Shown: positions 55,761 to 64,000 of the stretch, piece by piece
Layout of the letters: each line of letters starts with the position of its first letter
Numbering within the stretch: the stretch's first letter is position 1
Assembly: GCA_033977485.1 (NCBI GenBank)
Contig: CM066991.1
Location: 31,617,850 to 31,681,849 of the forward strand
Direction: 5' to 3'
Source: Hydrangea macrophylla
Taxonomy: Eukaryota > Streptophyta > Magnoliopsida > Cornales > Hydrangeaceae
DNA: 64,000 bases
Position numbers and translations under genes: made by a program
The notes under the pieces: generated by a model
The model's database searches: none
The model's input: only the letters and a program-made list of their open reading frames with translations
What the model was told of the DNA's origin: nothing

Positions 55761-56130
55761 GTCCCACCGACGATGCGGGCAAACCCCCTAGGTGGCTGAA
55801 GATGGCAAGCTTCAAAGGACCCTGTAACCACCCATGTTCTAGGTTAATTTCCTATGGTCGGTACTCCACACACACCCTCTTGGCAAAAAGCTTAGGGGGC
55901 AAGGGAATACCAGACCAAAATAGGGAATCACAAAAAGCTTCGCTTAGGTCTAGCCGACGATGGGGCAAACCCCCTAGGTGGCTGATGATGGCAAGCTTCA
56001 AAGGACCCTGTAACCACCCATATTCCAGGTCAGTTTCCTATGGTCCCCCACTCCTAGACACCCGCTTTAGCAAAATGCTTGGGGGGCAGGGGGATACCAG
56101 ACCAAAATAGGAAATCACACCGGTCATTAA
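55755..56130. repeat. Two-copy tandem repeat of about 190 bp
   Basis: Copies begin at about 55755 (cctaggtcccaccgacgatg) and 55944 (cttaggtctagccgacgatg). Each includes accccctaggtggctga and gataccagaccaaaatag-type ends. Each carries a polypurine-like run (agcttagggggcaaggg, gcttggggggcaggggg). ORFs across them are repeat artefacts. Confidence 0.82.
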
Positions 56131-56487
56131 CAGGGCTAGGAATCCTAACATTCTAAGTACCTATAGTGATCAGAGGAGAACCGTCTAGAACAGGATAAGC
56201 TCCTAAAGTACACCGGGCAGGACCTTTAAAATGGGTCAAGAAGACCAAGAGTTCCACCGGTTACGGTGTTCAACCATTTGCTAAGGCAGTGAGTTAGATC
56301 GATCAAAATTGGTCGGGAATTGGCAAACACATGCACACAAGTGCAGAAACAGTAAACAATTGATGGAAAAGTTGGTCTCAAGGACCTTTTCATTAATAAA
56401 AAATTATTTGTACAGGGCCTGGGGTGCAGTTGTAGTAGGCTCCCCAAAAAAAAAAGTAGAACACAAAAAGAAAACAGGTCGGGGACT
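56131..56487. other. Spacer before the end of the antisense ORF
   Basis: No coding or repeat structure recognised on either strand. Confidence 0.4.
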
Positions 56488-58790
56488 TTAGTCATCCACT
56501 TCGACAACATCTTCAGTCTCCCCAGCCTCTTCTCCTGGTGCAGCTCCTTCTTCAGTTCTCGAACCCCTGCCTGGGGCAGGCTCAATAGCCCCAGCACCAG
56601 CAACAATAGGATCCTCACTAGCTACGAGAGCGACGTCCCAGTAGTCCGAATCAATCCCCTCGTAGGATGAGATGTCCCACTAGGGGTGATCCTGGGCAAC
56701 CCGCCGTTTCAGATCCTCGTAGCCCTGGTAGAAGCCGTTATCAAGCGCCTCTTCCGTGGCCCCTACAGCCATCACCTTAGCTGTGGCCTTTGCTCGAGCC
56801 ACAGTCGCCCTTATGAGGGCTCGAGAAGCTTCCAGATCAGCCTGGGTTACACCCAAGCTCAAGGAAAAGGCCTTGGTCTTGTCCTTCTTGATAGCCAGGG
56901 TGATCTTCCTGACCTCCGATTCTACCCCGCTCCTTTGATAAGACAGCTTCGGCGGTGCTCGCCCTCCCGGCCAAAGAAGACAGGAGAGACTCGGAGACAG
57001 CAGCCATGCCGCCAACCTGCGATAAAAGGAAGAAGACTGGTCAATCAACAAGGCAAATAAAAAAAGGAGAAAAAACAACCGTGCAGGAGGTGAAGAAGCT
57101 CACCAGATGAGAGAGGCCGTAGAACCATCCCTGAAAGTCTTCAGCAGACAAGCCTGTTCGTTTCTTAACCTGGCTAGGGATTAGGGTGTACTTCATCCTC
57201 TCCCTAGCCTCAGTGGGTACCCCCATTTGCAAGGTAGAAGGCGCATCCGCCCAGGGTCCTATCTCCTCCGCCACCACCACTCAGGGAGCTGATGCCGCCA
57301 TGGGTTCCGGATGGTTTACAATCCCATGCTAGATTCACCTGAGGGGACGCTCGCTACCTGAGGCCTTAGCGGCGAGCCTTTTCCCCTGTGCCACCACCAA
57401 CCAGGCGGCGGCAGCAGTTGCAGCAGTGGGTTGTCTGGCCCTTAGCTGCTCCAGATCCCTCTTGGGGGCCATTTCTGCAGAAAAGAAAACTACCCAGGCA
57501 GAAAACGGAGGAGGCGGCAAAAAGGAAAATGTGGAACGGGAAGACAGGAAGCCCGAAAACTCACCAGGAATTATTGGAGAGAAAGTGGGAGCTTAGACGG
57601 GTTCTTCTGGAGAATAGGACTGGACAAAATTGCCCGTTCGGGATAGTACGTTCTAGATGTTGGTTGGCAGGTCCGCCAAACCTATGACCCTGGCCTGCCA
57701 CTCCATGGAAATCCCTGGAGGGTTGGTCGACCCAGCTTCAACCAAAAACATGGAAATAGTTAGTAGATTTACAACCTTCTAAAGTAAAGAAAAGCAAAAG
57801 AGGCATACCGGGCGGTCTTACCGCTCAATTCCCCCGCCAAGGAAGTCCTTAGTTGGCTTTCCGGGGCCGAGTCGCAAAGACTAAGGGTGGACACCTGGAA
57901 AAACTTGCTCTTCCACCCCTTATTATTGTTCGGGCAGTTGACAGTTATCTTCCTACCCTGTCAGGCTGCAAAAGAGAAGAACCCGGTTTCCTGGTGTACT
58001 GGAATGGACGGTACGCCCACAGGAACTCTTGAAGGGTGAGTTCATACCCAAAGGCTTGGGACCAAGAGGAGATTGACCCCAGGGAGATTGACCCTATCAA
58101 GAACCTCCACCCATTGGGTGCTAACTGCCCAGGAGCAATCCCGAGGTAAATTAGGATGTCCCAGCCGACTGGGTTAGCAGAAGGCGGAGGCTAGCCATCA
58201 GTGCATCCTCAAACAGGGTGACGAAGCTTGACTTATACAGGTGTGATCCGCCGGGGTTAACAGCTAAAGAACAACCATAAGGGAGGGAATACCTCTCCCT
58301 AATATGCATGAGATCTTGGTAGCGCAGGATAGAGGGGGTAGACTCACAGGCGAACATTACCTCGGGGTCAGGTCTCCCCGGTGTCTCATCACCCAACCCC
58401 GAAAAATGTAGGCAATGGGGGCTTCCTGGTCAGACTCACTGTTGGATACATGAACAAGAATCCTGCCCTCATTCTGGTGGTCAGATGGGGAAGCAAAAGG
58501 TGGATAGTGTCAGGCATTCCCGAACGAGACATCTCGCTCTCTGATCGGGAAGCGGAAAGGAAGTCGGAATGCTCAGTCTCTGGTATTCCTATAGTAAGGT
58601 GAGGAAGTAGGTTACAGCCTAAGTATGGGTCAGAGATCCCAAGCCTGATATACAAATAGAGCAGGGTCACTAACCTGAAAGGCAAAGAGTAAATGGTCTT
58701 TAACACTAGGTGGCACTCTCTCAAGACTACTCCAGGGATACCCGCTCCGTTCAATTGGCCCATGGTACCTCCTAGCCTAAAAAAAGAACA
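56488..58790 (-). pseudogene. Antisense transposase_28-like accessory gene of G1, decayed
   Basis: Minus strand, opposite to pol, between integrase and the 3' LTR. Visible segments: RYQDLMHIRERYSLPYGCSL (about 58335-58260), YLGIAPGQLAPNGWRFLIG (about 58150-58090), which is the conserved core of the plant 'putative gypsy-type transposon' family (transposase_28), a GWKSKFFQVS stretch (about 57920-57890), a coiled-coil-like segment (VTQADLEASRALIRATVARAKATAKV, about 56860-56780) and an acidic tail ending EDVVEVDD before the stop at 56488. Frames change between blocks; some gaps may be introns. Tat-lineage elements are known to carry such antisense ORFs; function unknown. Confidence 0.68.
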
Positions 58791-59020
58791 GAACCTAAGG
58801 AGGAAAAAATCTCACTCCCGCTCGAATCCCAGGGCGTTCACTCCTTCCAGCCTCGCTTCGAAAAGAAAAAGAGAACGGGAAGAAGGAATTTGGAGGGGAA
58901 AGAGACTTACAAAAATCAACGTAAGAAAGGGCTCAAAAATCTTGATCGTGGACTTTTTGCTCTCAAACCGCTTAGGAATATACATCTTGGCAGTTGGGAT
59001 TCAAGAAATTAACAATTGTT

Positions 59021-59031
59021 CCTTATATAAG
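59021..59031 (-). promoter_or_regulatory. TATA box of the G1 antisense gene
   Basis: Minus strand CTTATATAAGG, about 240 bp upstream of the first recognisable antisense coding and about 400 bp inside the element from the 3' LTR. Confidence 0.6.
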
Positions 59032-59407
59032 GAGCACGGACGGCCATGATCAAAGTAGATCCAACGGTCTAGACACGTTCCCCCCAAAATTGCCTGATAA
59101 ATGTCGCCTCGGGCACGTAAAGTGTCGCCTCAAAGACGCGCGTATTAAATGCTTAATGGGACAATCCAGTTACCACGCAACTACTCAGTTACTTTCAGAT
59201 CAACCTCACTGGATCCTAACCAGGCCAACCATCAATTGACATGTGGCAGATGCCAACCATGGTCCTGCAGGGTCACTTCTTGGTATGGACCCCGGCTGAC
59301 CAATGCTACCGGTCTGACCCGGGGTATATACCCGACGCCTCTACCGGATGGTCCCCTGGGGCGATGCTAATTTTTGAATCTTATCCGATGAGGCCTCGCC
59401 TCAGTTC

Positions 59408-59430
59408 CAAAAATGGGGGGTAGCTTGGAT
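59408..59430 (+). other. Polypurine tract of G1
   Basis: aaaaatggggggtag, then cttggat, then the LTR start TGTCC. This identifies the LTR at 59431 as a 3' LTR for G1. Confidence 0.78.
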
Positions 59431-59549
59431 TGTCCAAAATTATCTGGTCATGGAGTCAAGTTACCACATCGTCAGAGGATCCCAATATACAAACTCTTGT
59501 GTCCCAATATCTCTCTCTGAATCTCTCTTACAAATTTTCGGCATCAAGA
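59431..59549 (+). repeat. Internally deleted LTR shared by G1 (3') and G2 (5')
   Basis: It begins TGTCCAAAATTATCTGG and ends ...CATCAAGA, only 119 bp. Compared with 38890-39498, about 490 bp between agaggat and atatacaaac are missing, including the TATA box and hairpin. It is preceded by the polypurine tract of G1 and followed by the primer site of G2, so one LTR serves both elements. Confidence 0.88.
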
Positions 59550-59610
59550 GTTTGGCGCCTTTTGTGGGAAACAACTGCATTCTCCGAAAATAAATCTCTG
59601 ACTGATCAAC

Positions 59611-61110
59611 ATGCCTCCAAAAAAAGGACCCACCAGCAGATTTAGGCACTGCTGGCCTGGCAAGCTAAGTTCTCCCAAATCGAGGAGCAGCCCAAGGAAG
59701 GCGCACCTATTCGGAAGCCTCCACGGGTCAGATAGCATACCCACACTGCGCCTGCGTCTCTGCCAGGTTAGAGACGGTGTGGAGATGACAAACGTAGCCA
59801 GGCGCTCAGGCGAACCCGACGACTAGCCCAGGCTAACCCATGTTGGGCGAGAGACGCCAGAGACATCATTAATAGCAAGCGGGCTGCCCGAAAGGAGGGG
59901 CTAGGACATATAGCCCTGGAATCGGCCGAAGACCATCCGGCCACAAGCTAGGAAGATCTCAGCCACACGATCACCCATACCCGGAGTCGAGTCCTATCCC
60001 CAAGGGCGACACACTTCGAAGAAGAGGCCTCATCATCTGACCCGACCTTCAGCTAGAACATAAAAAAGAAGACCGGGCGGGAAGATGTGGAAGCCCAAAT
60101 TAAGAACTTATAGCAGCAAATCGAGAGGCTGAGCCATAAATCTGGCAATGATCTCACCAACATGGAGACAAAATCACCCTATACTGCTCTACTGATGCAG
60201 TTTCCTATCCCGTGAAAGTTCAAACTTCTGTATCTCAACTCTTACGATGGTTCAGGAAGCCCGGTGGATCATGTTCGCACCTACAAGGCTCAGATGGCGT
60301 TAGTCACCACTGTAGATGAGTTGTTGTGTTTGGCTTTCCCTAGTACTCTTAAGGGGCCAGCAGTGTAATGGTTCTATGCTCTCAAACCTCACACGATTAG
60401 TAATTTCAAATTGCTGAGCAAGTTCTTCATTAGCCAGTTTGTGGGGATGCTCGACCGGTCGCAATCGAACACTCAGCTATTGACCGTCAAGCAGCACAAG
60501 GGCGAATTCCTAAGGGAGCACGTGGACTGTTTCAATCAACAGAGGCTCCAAATCCGTAACTGGAATGAAATAGCCACAATCATGGCCTTCTGCTCGGGAT
60601 TTTAACACACCAAAGTTGCTACATCGTTCCACTGAGACCGATCGGCAACTCTGGTAAAGCTTTTAGAGAGGGTCGGGAAGTATATTGACACGGAGGAATT
60701 TTTGAAGTCCAAATGCGCCAGCTTAATAGGAGATGAGTCCCCGAAAACTAAGCGTAAGCGTGAGGGCTCTGAGAAGGGTTCGAGAAAGAAGTGCAGACAA
60801 GACCAGCAGAGAAGAGGTCGGGATCAGCCCCCGATCGCCTTCATGCCTCTTTCCTGACTAATCCACAAAGTCATGGCCACCGACGAGGCACAAAGGTTGC
60901 TTCAACAACTGCAAAACTCAAAGCCCCGCCCGGAAAAAGGAATCGGGATAATTTTTGCGGCTTCCACAGAGACTACAACCACGACACAGAGGATTGTTTC
61001 AAGTTGAAGTTAGCCATAGAAAAATTGATCGAGCAAGGTCATCTTGCAGAGTTTGTCACGACAGATGGACGGTCTCCGCAGGGAGCCCGAGCTCTTGGTT
61101 AGTTGTCACC
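59611..61110 (+). pseudogene. G2 gag pseudogene
   Basis: ATG at 59611 (MPPKKGPTS). About 80 bp present in G1 after the start codon region is deleted, shifting the frame. The Retrotrans_gag core is at 60230-60600 (LSKFFISQFVGMLDRSQSNTQLLTVKQHKGEFLREHVDCFNQ). The Tat-type knuckle CGFHRDYNHDTEDCFKLK at 60955-61010 keeps all Cys/His, unlike G1. Stops as in G1, plus extra ones. Confidence 0.87.
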
Positions 61111-61249
61111 ACCCCTTAGTCAAATCAATGTGATCTCCGAAGGAATGTCGGGCGGCGGGGACTCACAGTCGGCAAGGAAGAGGCATGCTCGGGCATCCTG
61201 GGCGGATGTCTGGCATGTGTGATCCATTGACTCCCTACTGACTGACGTA

Positions 61250-62512
61250 TTGACGTTTCATCAGATGATGCACAAGGCAACCACTGCCCCCACAACGACC
61301 CGTTAGTTGTAACGCTCTCCATAGCCAACTACGTGGTCAAAAGGGTATCGGTGGACATAGGTAGCTCGATCGATATCACGTTCATGTTGGCATTTGATCA
61401 GCTCGGGATATCCAGAGATCCGCTCCATCTAGTAGCCACTCCCCTGGTGGGTTTCAACGGATCCAGCACACGATCGCTTGGTACCATTAAGATTCTTGTC
61501 CTTATGGGGACCCACCCTCAGTTGACCTCTGTGCTGGAAAATTTCGCAATTGTGGAAGCCCCATCTGCCTATAATGTCATTCTTGGGAGTCCTATACATA
61601 ATAAAGCCAGGGCTGTCGTCTCTACTCACAGCCCAACAGTTAAGTTCCCAACCCCGCAGGGACTTGGGAGCCTACGTGGAGATCAGACGACCGCCCAGAG
61701 TTGCTATGTCAGGTCTATGCGCTAGGAGGCCATCGCTGAAACCCTGAATGTCCAGGAGATGGACCCGAGGGATCAGAATGATAGCGTGGGGCCGGTCGAG
61801 GACCTGAAACAAGTGGTGCTAGACCCGTAACTCCCTGACTGAATGGTCACTATTGGCACCTTACTGGAGCCCGGCCTTAGGGAGAACCTAATTCAGTTCC
61901 TGCGACAGTGTTAGGATGTGTTTTCTTGGTGTCATGAAGACATGCCCGGGATTGACCCCCGGGTAATGTCTCACCGACTTAATGTCGACCCAGACTCCCG
62001 GCCTGTGAAGCATAAGAGGCTGGGCTTGGCCCCCAAGAGGCAAAAAGCAGTGTGCGAAGAAGAAAAGAAACTCCTCAAAGCAAAATCTATCTGAGAGGTC
62101 CACTATCCCGACTGGTTAGCAAACGTAGTACTGGTCAAGAAAAGCAACGAGAAGTAGAGGATGTGTATGGACTTCACCGATCTATCCAATGCCCAGGATA
62201 GATGTCCTTATGGACTCCACAACCGGTCATTCGCTCCTCTCGTTCATGGACGCCTACTCCGGGTACAATCAGATTAGCATGTACTACAGGGATGAAGAAA
62301 AAACCTCGTTCATCATGGATCAGGGGACCTATTACTACAAAGTCATGCCTTTCGGCCTCAAAATTGCCGGGGCAACCTATCAGCGCCTGTTCAATCACAC
62401 GTTTAAGGACTTGATCGGGAAATCCATGGAGGTATACGTTGTTGATCTGCTGGTTAATAGCCAGGATGAGTCTGACCATCTTGAGCAGTTAGCCGGGGCC
62501 TCAGCATTTTGA
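61250..62512 (+). pseudogene. G2 protease and RT pseudogene
   Basis: Protease at 61333-61725 with VSVDIGSSIDITF (DIGS as in G1) and APSAYNVILGSP. RT has RLNVDP..RPVKHKR, then a deletion of about 24 bp relative to G1 in the LNEACPKDC region. FMDAYSGYNQIS here lacks the stop found in G1. MPFGLKIAGATYQRL runs straight into FNHTFKDLIGK, the site interrupted by H in G1. The active site reads YVVD at 62435-62446. Stops shared with G1 include SI*EVH and NEK*RMC. Confidence 0.88.
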
Positions 62513-63296
62513 GAAAGTTCGGGATGAGGTTGAAACCGACCAAGTGCACATTTAACGTCTTATCTTTGGCACCTAATCAACAGGCGGGGGATTGAGGTGA
62601 ACCCCGAAAAAATTCAAAGCATCATAAATATACGGTCACCTAGGTCTACCGACCGGTGTCAACAGAGTTTGGCTGGGTGGGTGGCTGCACTAAACAGATT
62701 AGTGTTTCGAGCTACCGACCGGTGTCTGCCCTTCTTCAAGATCCTTCGTAAGGCCTTTCAATGTCAGAAGAGTGCGAGGAAGCATTCCAGGAACTCAAGA
62801 AGTACTTTGCATTGTCCCCTCTACTCTCAATGCCTGCGCTAGGCGAAGAATTGTTCTTAGACTTGGCATTGTCATGCTCGACAGTCAGCTCGGTACTCAT
62901 TCGGGAAGAGCACGGGATATAATTCCTGTTCTATTACACAAGCCGAACACTTCAAGGCGCAAAAAGTAGATACTCCCGCATTGAAAAGCTTGCCTTCGCC
63001 CTCATCACTTTAGGTCAGAGACTTCACCCATATTTCCAGGCCCACGTATTCGTGGTCTTTATAGATCTACCCCTCCATAAGATCTTGAGTAAGCCTAAAA
63101 TGTCCAGAAGACTCGTCAAGTGGGCCTTCGAGTTAGAGGAACTTGAAGTGGTCTATAGACCCCGCATAGCGATCAGGGGACAGGCAGTCGCAGACTTCAT
63201 TGTTGAATTCACATACCAAGAAGTCCCTGTTGAAGAGCCGTCCCACTAGCCTTACCGTCCGGACTACAATCAGATATCTCGACCTGGGTACTTTAT
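62513..63296 (+). pseudogene. G2 RNase H pseudogene
   Basis: INRRGIEVNPEKIQSIINIRSPRS, then TDRCQQ where G1 has TKEVQ, then SLAGWVAALNRLVFRATDRCLPFFK. The RNase H blocks match G1 (62760-63250) with additional stops and substitutions (for example LDLALSCSTVSSVL). Confidence 0.85.
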
Positions 63297-63767
63297 ATGG
63301 ATGGTTCTTCCAACAAACAGGGTAGTAGAGCAGGGATCATCCTAAACATACCCGATGGGATCCCTCTCGAGTATGTGCTTAGGTTCAGATTTAAGGCCTC
63401 TTATAACGAGGCTGAGTACGAAGCCCTGCTGGTCAGATTACAAATGGCAACCTCAATGGGTACACTGCTGGTTCAAGGGTACAACGACTCTCAGCTCGTG
63501 GTAAATCAAGTCAATCAACAGTATAAGGCTCGAGAGAACAACATGATAGCATATCTAGCCCTTGTCCGAGTAGTTTTAAAGAAGCTTCAGGGGTTCTCTG
63601 TCATGCTGATAACTAGGAGAGAGAACACCAGGGCCGACCGTTTAGCCCGCCTTGCTTCATCTTCTGAGTCAGACTTGCTCGGGATAAGGATAGAGTACCT
63701 ACCCGAGTCAAGTGTGTTCAACTTGGAATGTATAGAGGTAGAACTGGTCACCTCAAAACCTAGCTAG
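63297..63767 (+). pseudogene. G2 second RNase H pseudogene
   Basis: MDGSSNKQGSRAGIIL, YNEAEYEALLVRLQMA, GYNDSQLVVNQVNQ, ITRRENTRADRLARLAS. It ends in a TAG at 63765-63767 where G1 reads a Trp codon (KPSWMDP). Confidence 0.86.
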
Positions 63768-64000
63768 ATGGACCCAATCATGGCATTTCTTGTAACAGGC
63801 GCATTACCAGACAAAGAAGAGGAAGCCCGCCGGGTTAAATACTGAGCGGCAAGGTACCACATTATTGATGGTATTCTCTACAAGAGAGGATTTTCTGTAC
63901 CATACCTCCACTGTGTCCACCCTGAGTAGGTGCAAGCAATACTATACAAAATCCACGAAGGGGTGTGCGAGAACCATATCAGAGAGCGAGCACTCTTACG
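63768..64000 (+). pseudogene. Start of G2 integrase
   Basis: PIMAFLVTGALPDKEEEARRVKY and a stop, then LYKRGFSVPYLHCVHPE and YKIHEGVCENHIRERALL to the window edge. Same layout as G1 54240-54480. Confidence 0.8.

Larger units (their letters stand above)
38890..59549 (+). mobile_element. Element G1: Tat-like Ty3/gypsy element with nested C and H
   Basis: Plus strand: 5' LTR (38890-39498), primer site, gag (split by C), protease and RT (RT split by solo LTR H), RNase H, second RNase H, integrase, a repeat region, an antisense ORF (minus, 58790-56488), polypurine tract and a truncated LTR (59431-59549) shared with G2. Without C and H it is about 10.3 kb. It is noticeably more GC-rich than the surrounding sequence. 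All ORFs are broken. Confidence 0.9.
59431..64000 (+). mobile_element. Element G2: second Tat-like copy in tandem with G1, 5' part
   Basis: Shared LTR, primer site (59551-59570), gag, protease, RT, RNase H, second RNase H and the start of integrase, continuing off the right edge. It is very similar to G1 by eye and lacks both C and H. It carries most of the same in-frame stops as G1. Confidence 0.9.

Noticed and set aside
55631..56110. 159-codon ORF over the tandem pair after G1 integrase
   Set aside because: The repeated residues mirror the 190-bp DNA repeat. No domain, and it lies outside the pol frame.

Overview
This window is a block of nested plant LTR retrotransposons. No host gene could be supported with confidence. 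The features pointing to a flowering-plant nuclear genome (probably a eudicot, species not identifiable) are: Ty1/copia elements with tRNA-Met primer sites; Ty3/gypsy elements of the Tat and Athila types, with a second RNase H and antisense accessory ORFs; plant-type TATA boxes; AT-rich spacers; and many stop codons inside recognisable pol domains. There is no prokaryotic organisation, rRNA, CRISPR array or clear functional tRNA gene.

Layout, left to right. (A) 1-5040, minus strand: copia element with a 1.5 kb LTR, a 1.7 kb leader and a gag-pol frame open for 615 codons to the window edge. A is inserted in (B) 5041-7929, minus: a decayed Ale/Retrofit-like copia element with a ~300 bp LTR. (E) ~8264-38055, minus: an old Tat-like gypsy element carrying an antisense (plus-strand) gene of the plant mobile domain family next to its 3' LTR. 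E has been split by (D) ~11411-18301, plus, a truncated Athila-like gypsy element; by an LTR-like block at 18302-20542; and by (F) 23278-36911, minus. F is a 13.6 kb element with 2.9 kb LTRs and a perfect GTGGT target duplication. It has no recognisable gag or pol and is filled with tandem arrays of hairpin-forming repeats. 38056-38889 is unassigned.

(G1) 38890-59549, plus: Tat-like element with gag, protease, RT, RNase H, second RNase H, integrase and an antisense transposase_28-like ORF. All are broken by stops and frameshifts. G1 contains (C) 39905-47031, a young element with target duplication CCAGA whose only ORF is an intact 568-codon frame of unknown function. It also contains (H) 49588-52869, a solo LTR related to F with target duplication GCGCC. 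(G2) 59431-64000+, plus: a second copy of the same Tat family in head-to-tail tandem with G1. The two share one internally deleted LTR. G2 has the empty sites for both C and H.

How it fits together. The sequence itself gives relative ages: A is younger than B; D and F are younger than E; C and H are younger than the G1/G2 split. G1 and G2 share many stop codons and a mutated RT active site, so the copy they descend from was already dead. The most unusual signals are: a 14-bp palindrome (TTCGATCGATCGAA) clustered on both sides of the predicted transcription start in two unrelated superfamilies (copia A and gypsy-like C); the orphan protein of C; the hairpin arrays of F and the palindromes upstream of its TATA boxes; and antisense genes with their own TATA boxes in two Tat elements (E and G1). 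All domain calls were made by eye from translated motifs. No database or alignment was run.
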